Made by a program: the position numbers and the translations under genes. Shown here one piece after another: positions 53,130 through 64,000 of a stretch of 64,000 bases of DNA; positions within the stretch are counted from its first letter, which is position 1; each line of letters opens with the position of its first letter. This stretch comes from Lucinisca nassula (lineage: Eukaryota > Mollusca > Bivalvia > Lucinida > Lucinidae), in the NCBI GenBank assembly GCA_963580285.1, contig OY757016.1, positions 46,931,228 to 46,995,227 on the forward strand, in the 5' to 3' direction. A model generated the notes under the pieces. The model was not told the DNA's origin. It did not search any database and saw only the letters and a program-made list of their open reading frames with translations.

Positions 53130-53419
53130 TTAACCCATTGTATACTGGTGGACTCTTCCATTGCTATATGTTGGACAAGTCCATTTGTCATATAAGGGGT
53201 GTCAGACCTATTTTTTCGTTTTTATTCTGTTTTTGACGGAAAATTCTGTTAGCAAATAGTGCAGGCCCTGAACAGACGCCGCATTCTGCGGCGTCTGATC
53301 TGGGCCTGCAATTTTTTGCCAAGTGAGCAAATAGTGCAGGCCTTGATCAGACGTCTGATCGGGGACTGCACTATTTGCCAAGGTACCTCTTTAGGGGTTT
53401 CCCACATGCAATGGGTTAA
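53130..53419. mobile_element. piggyBac-like MITE X with two H1 palindromes
   Basis: TTAACCCATTGTATACTGGT at left, CCCACATGCAATGGGTTAA at right. Two H1 palindromes follow each other (53258-53320 and 53326-53383). The copy at 63817 has only half of one. Confidence 0.85.
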
Positions 53420-53586
53420 AGTTATCAAACATAAATTTATGGTAAACAGCATTTTGGATTTCCTTATACTGCAATCAATTCAATGTCACATGCAAAAAAA
53501 AAAAAGAAAAGGAAAAAGATCAGTTTCATGGTATTGAAATTAAAGATGACGACAAATCTGACTGTCTGGCCGAGCTTTAAGATGCC

Positions 53587-53660
53587 ATACAGTGCTGATT
53601 CAGATCAGACTGCTCCATGCTCCAGGAGCAGTCTGATCTGAGTCTGTACACTGTTTGCTT
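53587..53660. repeat. H1 palindrome, isolated copy
   Basis: AGTGCTGATTCAGATCAGAC ... GTCTGATCTGAGTCTGTACA. Confidence 0.75.
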
Positions 53661-54724
<1,064 letters not shown>

Positions 54725-54893
54725 AAACGGGCCTCCGTGGCCTAGTGGATAAGAGCGCTTACTCTTAATCATTAGAAGGTCAGGTGGTTTTTCTCTGGGT
54801 ACTCCAGTTTTTGCTCACCTCTGATTAATGATCGGCTCAATATGAGAGATAAATAATCTTGAAAGGGCCATAAAACCAGAAATAAAAATAACT
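54725..54893 (+). mobile_element. SINE F copy, with internal deletion
   Basis: GGGCCTCCGTGGCCTAGTGG, then jumps from CATTAG to AAGGTCAGGTGGTTTTTC (the B-box part is missing), tail GGGCCATAAAACCAGAAATA. Confidence 0.85.
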
Positions 54894-55195
54894 AGATCTC
54901 GCAGTCAATGGTATACCATCGCAAGTACCAACTAAAGATATGGCAAAGTCATACTTTTTGACCTTTGACCTTGGGGTCATTTTGAGGCCAAGGTCACACC
55001 AAAAATAGCCATCTACATCTCATGTACTATCCACAGGCAAAGTTTGAAAAGTGTATCTTAACCGGTTTCAGAGAAGATCCATTCCAAAGAAATGTGACGC
55101 ACCTTTGTACACACGCACATACATACCCACGGATGGACAGACACTTGACTGACACGTCAACAATGTACCTGATTTTTCTTTGAAAAAGCAGGTAT
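54894..55195. mobile_element. Relative of the 18234 element
   Basis: ACTAGATCTCGCAGTCAATG ... TTTGACCTTTGACCTTGGGG ... TTTCTTTGAAAAAGCAGGTA. Shares start and general plan with 18234-18486. Confidence 0.55.
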
Positions 55196-55204
55196 AAAAA
55201 TCAT

Positions 55205-55500
55205 TATACCCCCGCAAACGAAGTTTGAAGGGGGTACATAGGAGTCAGCTTGTCGTCTGTCGTCGTCTGTCGTCGTCGGTCCGTTACAAAAAACTGTAAC
55301 ATTGCTCATAACTTCCTTATTCTTTGACCGATTTCTTTAATATTCACACACCACACACCTTGCCACTAGTACTTAAGATTGATATACACAAACCTGACCT
55401 TGACCTTTACGTTGACCTTCCTCAAGGTCAAATACTTGTAAAAATTTGTCTGACAAGGCATGCGGGGGTATAATTGGCGCCCGTTAGGCGGCAGCTCTAG
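55205..55500. mobile_element. MITE with ATACCCCCGC ends
   Basis: ATACCCCCGCAAACGAAGTT, then AACTTCG-mirror GGGGGTACAT; GCATGCGGGGGTATAATTGG near the right end; ends GGCGGCAGCTCTAG. Class unknown. Confidence 0.6.
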
Positions 55501-56274
55501 TTGTGTCTGTCATGTTTGGCATTTACACAACACATTTGAAGTCATGGTTCAATCTCGTAGTTCGATAAAAGCACATCATGAGAAATTTAGCTATTTGCAA
55601 ACAACAAAGGTGTAGATCAGACTGATCGTAAGCCCAGTCTGATCAGCACCTTTGTGCTCGGAGTCGCTGTGTGGGTAGTACAATTTATCAGTTAGCCCCT
55701 ATATATATTGCATTGCAACGCATTGACCTGATAAAGATATGCTATCTCATGTCAAGTGAGCTTTATCACGTCAACATGACATTGCACTTTTATGAATGAA
55801 CCGGACCACTGAAAAAATGACAAAAATGATATTGCTACTGAGAAAAAATTACATGAAAAAAAATGTCATAGGAAAAATATGGTCAGCTGATACTAAATAT
55901 TTCGACCGCTAGAATGCTGGGATGCACTGAGAACCATTAATAACTGATCGTAAATTGCTAATTTAAGAGTCTACAAGGGGATAAACTGATAACTAGAATA
56001 CCAGATTCGTATCATTTGATATCAAGTTTATCAGGCTCGGCTTCGAGAACGCAATTAGCGATTCTACAAGCATTCTCAAAGCCTTGCCTGATAAACTTGA
56101 TATCAAAAGACACAAAACCTGGTATTCTCTATACCACTAGTTTCTAAATCTAAAATTACGAGACTCTTGCGAGTCTGTTTAGCTGAGCAGGCTGGTTTGT
56201 GTCTTACCTGGGGCCAGTTGTTCAAAACTAACAACATCTTTAGTTGACATATCGTTAAAACTTTGATCATTTAA
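55501..56274. other. No gene; H1-like palindrome
   Basis: Palindrome at 55597-55660 (GTGTAGATCAGACTGATCGT type). About 55985-56130 holds mirrored GATATCAAGTTTATCAGGC / GCCTGATAAACTTGATATC. Confidence 0.5.
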
Positions 56275-56512
56275 CCCATAAAATGCCAATCACAACAATT
56301 GTCACCTGTATTGTCATCTGCCAGTTACTTTAAAAGTCATTTTTGCAAACAGTGTGGACCCAGATCAGACTGCTCCTGTAGGAGCAGTCTGATCTGGGTC
56401 CACACTGTTTGCCTGTATGCAAAAGTATTTTTAAAAAGTTTGCAAAAAATTCAGCAGATGACAGAAGCAGACGACATTTTCAGATGTAGTTTTTCTCGGC
56501 GTCTTAAGGGTT
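56275..56512. mobile_element. piggyBac-like MITE N with a perfect H1 palindrome
   Basis: TTAACCCATAAAATGCCAAT at left (56273), CGTCTTAAGGGTTA at right. The centre, 56345-56412, is two perfect 33-bp arms around GT. Confidence 0.9.
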
Positions 56513-56998
56513 ACAATGGCAGATATGCTGTTTTTGTTGAAACAATGTGAGCAGCTTTTCCAAATTGCAAAAGCTGCTCACATTTTTTTAGCAAAAATAT
56601 AGTTCAAACAAATTGACCTGAGACTGATGAACTCTATTAACATAATTTCACACCCGACTGAATGCATATACATATCTTCATTATTTTCTGAAGGTGGCGA
56701 TATTGTTATACAATACATAGAGGTCGGTAAATTGGCTGCTATTCACATGATGCCGAAAATTCGCGACAAGTTTACGAAAGCAGCCGTATTAGGTGATAGC
56801 ATTGACTTACTTATTCCTTGCATAAAGGTCAGTCTCATGTCAAATTGTTTGCACTATACCACTGTATTAGTCATTGAACAGTTAATAATTTGACCACTAA
56901 TGAGCTCGTTAAGCTAACATTGCTTTGAACAACTGGGATCAGGTTGCTAACCCAACGACAGTTTCTTTTGTGAAGGGAAGTTTTTTTATTTGCATTAC
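56513..56998. other. No gene seen
   Basis: Contains a short palindrome, TGTGAGCAGCTTTTCC / GCAAAAGCTGCTCACA, at 56546-56585. An 88-codon ORF at 56627-56893 is unrecognised and probably chance. Confidence 0.4.
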
Positions 56999-57276
56999 AT
57001 TACAAAAACACGCCTATACAAATACATTGTAATCTTTATCACCGAAAAAAAAAAATTTTAAGATGAAAAATTGTGATTATTCTTATTTCTGCTCAAAATA
57101 TAGATTGTGGGTACTTCTTAGAACCGCCTCATCGAGGCGGTTCTAACGAGTACCCACAGTCTATATTTTACAGCAGAAATAAGAAAGATAAGGTTTACCC
57201 CTGTAAACCCCAGTTTTACTGTATAAAAGTGGGGTTCAAGGAGGTCAATATTATATAGGCATGTTTTCGTGATGTT
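56999..57276. mobile_element. MITE family R with H2 palindrome, near-complete
   Basis: CATTACAAAAACACGCCTAT at left, ATAGGCATGTTTTCGTGATG at right. The central palindrome (about 57100-57170) includes GAACCGCCTCATCGAGGCGG. Confidence 0.85.
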
Positions 57277-58264
57277 AAATCATATCCTGCTGAAATCAGT
57301 AGGCCCTAAATGTGCAAACAGTGTATATCCAGATCCACAGGATCTAAACTGTTGTCATTCAGTTAATGCACTGTATCAAGTAATTTGATTGGTTGATAGT
57401 ATTAAGTAATTTGATTGGCTGATAGTCAGAAATGGGGTGGCAAAATTGATTATTCAGCAGGCTAAAGGTTAAACTATTGATGATGTGATGTAATAAAGGC
57501 TGTTGTTTCTGTACAATGATTTGAGTTTATATTTAGAAGGCTGTAGTTATCATGTTTGTTGGTAATTTTAACGCAGTTCATCAAGAAATCCCTACTTGAG
57601 CTTCAGCACAATACAGGAGTTCCTTATTAGATAGGCAAATATTGAAGCCTCTGGCATAGTTCTGCACGTGCACAGTCAAGCAACTGTCCTCACTGTCAGC
57701 CTGCATACTGTACAGACTGGCTGGCTGGCCATGAATAAGTGGCTTAGCTTGCCCATTTAGATGCTAGCTGATTGCAGACATACTTAACCCTTGACTAAGC
57801 TAAATTCTGCGTTGTTTTTCTCAGGAAATTAGGCATGACATTTCATGTGAATTGCCTGCATAATAGGGTATGGCATTTCATGTGAATTGTCTGCTATGCA
57901 GACAAATCACATGAAATTTCAGGCCTTATTTGAATTATGCTATAATTATGAAATGTCAGGCCTTATTTTCTCTGATAAATAAGAAAAAAGGCATATTTTC
58001 TCTGATAAATAAGAAAAAAGGCATGTTTGAAAATGCTGCCTGCCTTAGATTTGATTGTCATTTTTGGGGGTTAAGACTCCAGTCTTGTGATGTGGCCCAA
58101 GTTTATTTAATTTTGTTCTATTTACATGAGTCAGGGTGCAACAAACTCTGCAAGAAGACCTGTTTGACCAGTAAAGACCAAGATCGACCTACACATCTTC
58201 ACTGTCTGATCAGAGTCTTCACCTTCTGTAGGCTATCTGAAGTGTGTTAAGACCAAATAATATG
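57277..58264. other. No gene; degraded H1 MITE
   Basis: H1-like palindrome with internal loss at 57315-57358 and MITE flank to about 57475. At 57960-58025 a 32-bp unit ('TTTTCTCTGATAAATAAGAA') is duplicated. Confidence 0.45.
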
Positions 58265-58515
58265 CCATTCTTCGGATTGGGACTTTAACGTTGCTTCCAA
58301 CTTTGTGGGACTTTTACCCGACATTGAGATGAAATGACATCTCAAGCCTTGTCGCCCAATAAAACCAATAGAGTTATAAGCATGGACGGTCAGACTCACA
58401 CCGCTTTGCCTGCGCAGACTAAGATCCTCTATGTGGTTTACCAGTACTCATGTGTGGAAGCATCATGCAGCCCATTTATTTCTTCAAGCCCCAATGGGTA
58501 GGGGCCGTGTTGGGG
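58265..58515 (-). mobile_element. SINE A copy, minus strand
   Basis: ACTTTAACGTTGCTTCCAAC ... TGTGGAAGCATCATGCAGCC ... CAAGCCCCAATGGGTAGGGG. Confidence 0.85.
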
Positions 58516-58559
58516 GTAATGTAATGTACACCTGCGAGTATAGCCCCAGATAAGATGGG

Positions 58560-58690
58560 GTATCCAAATATTATCTTTCTTATTTCTGCACAAAAACATA
58601 TGTTTTGTGTACCCATTAGAAGCGCCTCATCGAGGCGCTTCTAATGAGTACCCATAACATATCTTTTTCAGCAGAAATAAGAAACAAACT
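58560..58690. mobile_element. H2 palindrome with R-type flanks
   Basis: TTTCTTATTTCTGCAC ... GTACCCATTAGAAGCGCCTC and exact mirror ... AGCAGAAATAAGAAA. Confidence 0.8.
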
Positions 58691-58785
58691 TCAATACTTT
58701 TCAGATGAAAAAAACAACCTTTTCTGGAGCTATGCCCGTGAGTAATGGTTAAATATGACCTATCACAGTATAAGTAGAAAGAGCC

Positions 58786-59070
58786 AGCCTCGGTCACATC
58801 AGACTAGTGATCAGAAGGTCGCGGGTTCAATACATGTTGTGTCAGCAGCATTCTTTCATATTGTTTGATCAGGTATTAAATCTCTTCTATGGTCATTCTC
58901 TCCCTTCCGCTGGTACAAGATTCTGGTGAAAGAATGTGCATTATACTGGTTAACAGCTTATGTTTAAGCTAGTGAGTCTGGGAAGAGTGGTTAGGTAATT
59001 GACCATCTCAATATGACCTAAATAGTGTTGAATGGGCTGTTAAACCCCAAAACAAACAAAAACAAAATAA
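58786..59070 (+). mobile_element. SINE B, full-length
   Basis: tRNA-like head GCCTCGGTCACATCAGACTA, GTGATCAGAAGGTCGCGGGT, B-box-like GGGTTCAATAC. The 3' end is GTGTTGAATGGGCTGTTAAA followed by CCCCAAAACAAACAAAAAC. Confidence 0.85.
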
Positions 59071-60299
59071 GTGGAAAGACTCGTGCCAGAATGGGTAAAT
59101 GTGAAGGCTGCATAAAATCTTTTCTGTTTGTACAAGTCTTGTCGTAGATTTTTCTGTGTTGGCTCATATAATATGTGATCTCCAAAGACACCACAGGTAT
59201 ACAACAAGTACAGGGTTGGGTAAATAAGTTATTGTTGTGTGTCACAGAATCTGAACAATCATCTAATTTTCTTCACAAGTATGGGCAGAGACTAGCCATC
59301 CATTAGTTCGATCTAGTTTTCCTTACTTTCTTTTTCTTGTAAATCTACACCAATGGTGTCTGAAGACTTGAAAGAAATCAAAATACACCACAACCTCATT
59401 ATAACACAGTTGTTACAACACGGTTATGGATAGAACTCGATTTCAAGATGGATCCTAAAAATGTGTAGGTTATATAGAAAAATGACCATATATAATCTAT
59501 ATATTTTTGTTTGGATTTAACTTGGTTGTTTAACTATCATGATTTCTGCTTTTGACCCCATTAATAGTGTTATAAAGAGGTTGGGGTGTACCTCAAAGGA
59601 TGCCCTCATGGATACCCTGGGGTAGTAAGGGCCATTCTGATCATCCCGCCCTCTGATATCTCAAACTACACCACAACCTCTTTATAACACTGTTGTTGAA
59701 GTCCAGGGTCCAATTGTTCAAAGCATTGTCAGCTTAATGAGCTCGTTGGTGGTCAAATAACACAGCTTAAATTCCGCCACCCAACTTTTCACAGTAGCAT
59801 ATGAAGGGGTATCTTTCCCTAGTGTTGCTACCATATCATTATGGATATCCTTAGGTGTTAAACCTTTTTATGCAAATATTGAATCACTGCTCTTTCACTG
59901 ATTTTGTCCATTTTGCAAAAGCTGCTTGTCTTGTTTACTTTAGAGTGCTACCTTGTCATTATAAACTGACCAAATGAGACCAGTCCTTGGGTACATGGCC
60001 CTAGATAATCTAGAGAATAGTAGGACTTAAAAAGAAAATCCTGCATAACTCCTTCAATACGAGGCTCACAACAAATCAATCAGCCCTCGTACTTATTACT
60101 TTATTGGATCAATTGTTTTTCAGTTGACCAAAAGTTACTAAGAACAGTAGCCTTACCTTGTTGTGGCCACGTGACTATTACTGATTTCTACGAAATCCAA
60201 CAAAGTTTTTCATAGCCCTGCTATTCTTGTCATTGTAACGTCAAAGTGCTGTGTAAAAGAAAGCGTGTTGTAAAGCATTGACCCGGCTAATGTGTTGGG
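59071..60299. other. No gene seen
   Basis: AT-rich; two partial repeats (CACCACAACCTC(A/T)TTATAACAC near 59387 and 59669) flank degenerate sequence. Confidence 0.4.
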
Positions 60300-60375
60300 A
60301 CATTGGCAAACAGTGTAGACCCGGATCAGATGCTGCAGAATGCAGCATCTGATCAGGGTCTACACTGTTTGCATG
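60300..60375. repeat. H1 palindrome copy
   Basis: GGCAAACAGTGTAGACCCGG ... GATGCTGCAGAATGCAGCAT ... CAGGGTCTACACTGTTTGC (60303-60373). Confidence 0.85.
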
Positions 60376-60454
60376 AAATACAGGAACTTGAGGATTAATT
60401 GAAATAGCCTAATTCTCAGTTAAGGGCTCTACACTTTTTGCATAAAATTCAGGA

Positions 60455-60720
60455 ATTTAAGGGGAAAGGATACACCTTTAGGGGGTGGGGGTGGGAAACT
60501 CCTTCAAAAGTAGATTTTTGTCTCCCATGTCAATAGGGGTCAACTCTTTAAAGAAAGAATTTGCTTCTAAGGAGCAAATTCTTTCCTTAATGAGTAGACC
60601 CCTTTTTCAGTGAGACAGGGCTTATAGAAAAGCAAACATGAAGTCCCGAAAGTTGTCACCCTTTGAAAAATGGCGGAAAAATCTGCCAGGTGTTCCCATT
60701 CCCAAATTCTCAGTTAAAGA
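60455..60720. mobile_element. MITE T with H3 palindrome
   Basis: TTTAAGGGGAAAGGATACACC-like left part; palindrome about 60555-60590 (AAGAATTTGCTTCTAAGGAG and mirror); right part CCCTTTGAAAAATGGCGGAA. Confidence 0.8.
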
Positions 60721-60802
60721 TCATTTTGCCAGCTAAGAGACAATCCACCTACCAGTGTTGTCAATGCGTTGATTTGATTTGTGACAGTGAACCTAAAACA
60801 AT

Positions 60803-61131
60803 TACCGTATTCGACCTATTTACCGCACCGTGCGCTTAGTTTTTTCAAAATTGTTTGAAAATATTGTGGTGAAAAATCTACCTAATAAGCGCACACTCAA
60901 TATGAAAAAAATAAGAAAAAAAAAAGCTTCAGATAGGATTATTTTATAGAGTTGAATTTCAGCATAGGGGTTCACCACACATACATATGATTGTCCGGGT
61001 CAAAGATGCAGCAAAACTCAATATGAATTTGTTGGGAGGTTACTGTAAAGTGTGCGCTTGAGTATTTTTCCCAGAAAAAGCTTGGGTGTGCGCTTATAGG
61101 AGCATGTGCGGTAAATAGGTCGAATACGGTA
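60803..61131. mobile_element. MITE with 25-bp perfect terminal inverted repeats
   Basis: Left end TACCGTATTCGACCTATTTA then CCGCAC; right end GTGCGGTAAATAGGTCGAAT then ACGGTA. 329 bp; TA at both ends; no ORF. Confidence 0.9.
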
Positions 61132-61159
61132 GTTATATGTTGCTATATTGTAATTTATT

Positions 61160-61855
61160 GTCTTTGTGGGTACAAAACAATTTCATATTGTAATTGACAT
61201 TGTCAGTGAACACATAAAAGCAAAAGACACAAAACAGTTTCAATCATGTTGCAGAATTGTAACTGACATTGTCAGTAAACTCATAAAAGCAAAAGACATT
61301 AACAATTACAATCATGTTGCTGTATTGCATTTGACATTGTCAGTGAACTCATAAAAGCAAAAGACATAAAACAGTTTCAATCATGTTGCAGAATTGTAAC
61401 TGACATTGTCAGTGAACTCATTAAAGCAAAAGACAATAATAAAAACAATTACAATCATGTTGCTGTATTGTATTTGCCATTGTCAGTGAACTCATAAAAG
61501 CAAAAGACATAAAACAGTTTCAATCATGTTGCAGAATTGTAACTGACATTGTCAGTGAACTCATTAAAGCAAAAGACAATAATAAAAACAATTACAATCA
61601 TGTTGCTGTATTGTATTTGCCATTGTCAGTGAACTCATAAAAGCAAAAGACATAAAACAGTTTCAATCATGTTGCAGAATTGTAACTGACATTGTCAGTG
61701 AACTCATTAAAGCAAAAGACAATAATAAAAACAATTACAATCATGTTGCTGTATTGCATTTGACATTGTCAGTGAACTCATAAAGGCAAAACACATAAAC
61801 AATTACAATTACAATCATGTTACTGTAGCGTAATTGACATTGTCATTTAGCACAC
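61160..61855. repeat. Dimeric tandem repeat (69 + 74 bp)
   Basis: CATTGTCAGT marks at 61198, 61267, 61335, 61404, 61478, 61547, 61621, 61690, 61764 and a last one at 61838. Spacings settle into alternating 69/74 bp, giving a 143-bp higher-order unit. Confidence 0.92.
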
Positions 61856-62014
61856 AAAAAAGACAACAATTAAAAGTACATATTCCAAGCATGAAACAAT
61901 TATATGTACTACACTTTGTGAACATTAGCATATGCATAAAATTTCTGTGTTAGAGCAATTTTACACAGCCACATTAGGCATATTCCTCACCATTGGTTCT
62001 GTCATAGTTTAGAC

Positions 62015-62312
62015 ATATACATTACGCGACGTGAACATGCCTATACAAATACATTACCACCTTTATCGCCGAAAAAAATGACAATTTTATGATGAAAAAA
62101 TTGTGATATTTTTCTTATTTCTGCTACAAATATAGATTGTGGGCACTCGTTAGAACCGCCTCATCAAGGCGGTTCTAACGAGTACTCACAATCTATATTT
62201 TAGAGCAGAAATGAGAAAAATAAGGTATACCCCGAGAAACCCCAGTTTTACTATATAAAAGGGGGGTTCAAGGGGGTCAAAATTATATAGGCGTGTTTTC
62301 GTGATAATTCGT
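62015..62312. mobile_element. MITE family R with H2 palindrome
   Basis: ATTACGCGACGTGAACATGC ... TAGAACCGCCTCATCAAGGC and mirror at 62131-62203 ... TATAGGCGTGTTTTCGTGAT. Confidence 0.85.
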
Positions 62313-62449
62313 TTAACCCGCATGAAATCTTTCTAACTCATCAGTTTCTACATCTCCGAGAACATTATATAATCAAACAATTACAGAACAATGATGAGGA
62401 CTTGACAGCATGAAATAACTGAAATGCTGCAGCAAAGGAAAATCAACTG

Positions 62450-62662
62450 GTAACCCTTGTCCTGATGAATATTTATATATGCCACACCCACTACTGATTA
62501 TCAACCAATCAGATTACTTGATGCAAATTATTGCAACAAATTTACAATCTGAATGGCAAACAATGTAGATCCTGATCAGATGGCTTCGTCAGAAGCCATC
62601 TGATCTGGATCTTCATTGTTTGGAAAATAAGGCATATCCAGGCTCAGCAGGACAAGGCTTAA
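62450..62662. mobile_element. MITE with H1 palindrome
   Basis: GTAACCCTTGTCCTGATGAA at left, CAGCAGGACAAGGCTTAA at right, palindrome 62557-62626. Confidence 0.8.
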
Positions 62663-62880
62663 GACTCTGGTCGGCCTGAGCAGAGGCAGTAAAAACTGAA
62701 GATATTCAGTAGACAATCATTTTGCATCCAAATAATAATGGCTGGCATTCTCTAGTCTAGACATAACTTTTTTCTGTGTGCCCTGAATTGAGCCAGTGCA
62801 GGACAAATACTACAACAAGACCTGTGCAGCCACCAAAGACTCAGATCAGTGTGCACATGCAACCAGTCTGGAAAGGGTCT

Positions 62881-63092
62881 TAACCCTTTATGTACCAAAT
62901 GGAATCTACCTCCTTATATATAGCAGGAGTCCATTTCAAAATTTAGGAGTGTCAGCTTATGCTTTCTTCAAAAACCATTTGGAAATTGGCTGAAAATTTT
63001 GCAAACAGTGTAGGCGCTGATCAGACACTGTGTTCTGCAGTGCCTGATCTGGGTCTGCACTGTTTGCCAGGGTACCCATTTTGTGGGTTAAC
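62881..63092. mobile_element. piggyBac-like MITE M1
   Basis: TTAACCCTTTATGTACCAAA at left; CCAGGGTACCCATTTTGTGG, then GTTAA at right; H1 arms 63001-63067. Confidence 0.85.
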
Positions 63093-63169
63093 TTATCATT
63101 ACGTTAACACATCCATGCAACATAGCGACATAATGCATTCTTTCAGACCTTCAAAACAGTTTATTTTCG

Positions 63170-63395
63170 TATGAAAATGTAAGGTATTATTCTTATTTAC
63201 GCTCAAAACATAGGTTGTTGATGCTCGTTAGAACCACTGTATTGAGGCTGTTATAATGAGTCCGCACAACCTATGTTTTCAGGCAGAAATAAGAAAAATA
63301 ATGCACACCCCTGTGAACCCCAGTTTCTCTATATAATGCGAGGTTCACTGGGGTGTTCATCTCACTGACTTGTTAACGTGACGTTGAAAAGTTTG
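63170..63395. mobile_element. MITE family R relative with H2-like palindrome
   Basis: ATTCTTATTTACGCTCAAAA ... GCTCGTTAGAACCACTGTAT ... ACCCCAGTTTCTCTATATAA. Confidence 0.7.
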
Positions 63396-63816
63396 CAAGA
63401 AAATGCCGCAGACCACATAAACAAATGACATATTCAGGTACTGCTTTACTTGGCATCTCAAAGATGAAATGTTTCAGGCACCTGGTTCCTCAAAAACAGA
63501 TTTGTTGATGAGGGGAACCCATGATAAATATTCTAAATGAAAGGGAAAGATTTTTTATAAGTTGTATTATGAACTTTGAGTTTGACAATGTACCCATGTT
63601 TTAGTGGTTGTGCAGATACGCGAATTTCAGTTGCGAAAAATGAAATCTAATGAGTGATCCAGGGATATACTCCTGTTTGTACTTCATTTATTGAGAGTGC
63701 ACTTATCTAAGGGTTATGTCCCCTTGTGTGTCTGTGTATGGGTGGTATCCACTGTTACAGGACATTGTAGTTTTATGACTGTACTTGAGGGCCCGGTTGT
63801 ACAAAGTATCATATGC

Positions 63817-63955
63817 TTAACCCATTGTATGCTAGTGGACTCTTCCATTGCTTTATGTTGGACAAGTCCATTTGTCATATAAGGGGTGTCAGGCCTATTG
63901 CCTGCACTGTTTGCCAAGGTACCCCTTATGGGGTTTCCTGCATACAATGAGTTAA
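63817..63955. mobile_element. piggyBac-like MITE X lacking most of its palindrome
   Basis: TTAACCCATTGTATGCTAGT at left, CTGCATACAATGAGTTAA at right. Where the 53130 copy has two H1 palindromes, this one goes from GTCAGGCCTATT straight to GCCTGCACTGTTTGCC. Confidence 0.85.
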
Positions 63956-64000
63956 CAACACAATTAGTGGTTAAACTGTTAACTGGTCGAGCTGGTATGT

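Overview
The window is animal DNA: a spliced gene with GT/AG introns, LTR and LINE retrotransposons, tRNA-derived SINEs, many MITEs and microsatellites. The repeat style and a delta/theta-type protein kinase C gene suggest a mollusc, probably a bivalve. That placement is inference; no species can be named from sequence alone.

Layout. 1-1139 holds only a short LINE reverse-transcriptase scrap. 1140-11685 is one young LTR retrotransposon with 2.55-kb LTRs that differ at a single base across an exact 8000-bp offset. Its one intact gag-pol ORF has integrase before reverse transcriptase, the Gmr1-type order. 11686-17589 is AT-rich DNA with two decayed LINE fragments. 17590-24620 is a nest of insertions containing a 34-bp minisatellite of about 101 units (19685-23118), followed by a 1.1-kb CpG-rich island with a TATA box, an unrecognised 160-codon ORF and a splice donor. 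24897-26190 is a (GA)n/(GT)n field.

27941-50399 (+) carries the 3' nine exons of a novel protein kinase C (C1B end, acidic/proline hinge, complete AGC kinase domain and tail). The 5' exons were not found here. Introns and 3' flank are packed with repeats: piggyBac-like MITEs (TTAA-CCC...GGG-TTAA), Tc1/mariner-like MITEs (TA-CAGT...ACTG-TA), several SINE families and tandem arrays. 50400-64000 has no further recognisable gene.

The most striking pattern is architectural. Several unrelated MITE families carry a near-perfect 50-70 bp central palindrome. One such module (about 24 copies between 27 and 63 kb) sits inside at least four element families with different outer ends. The window also preserves readable insertion history: target-site duplications, filled sites beside sister copies, and a single-unit relative of the 34-bp array in inverted orientation.
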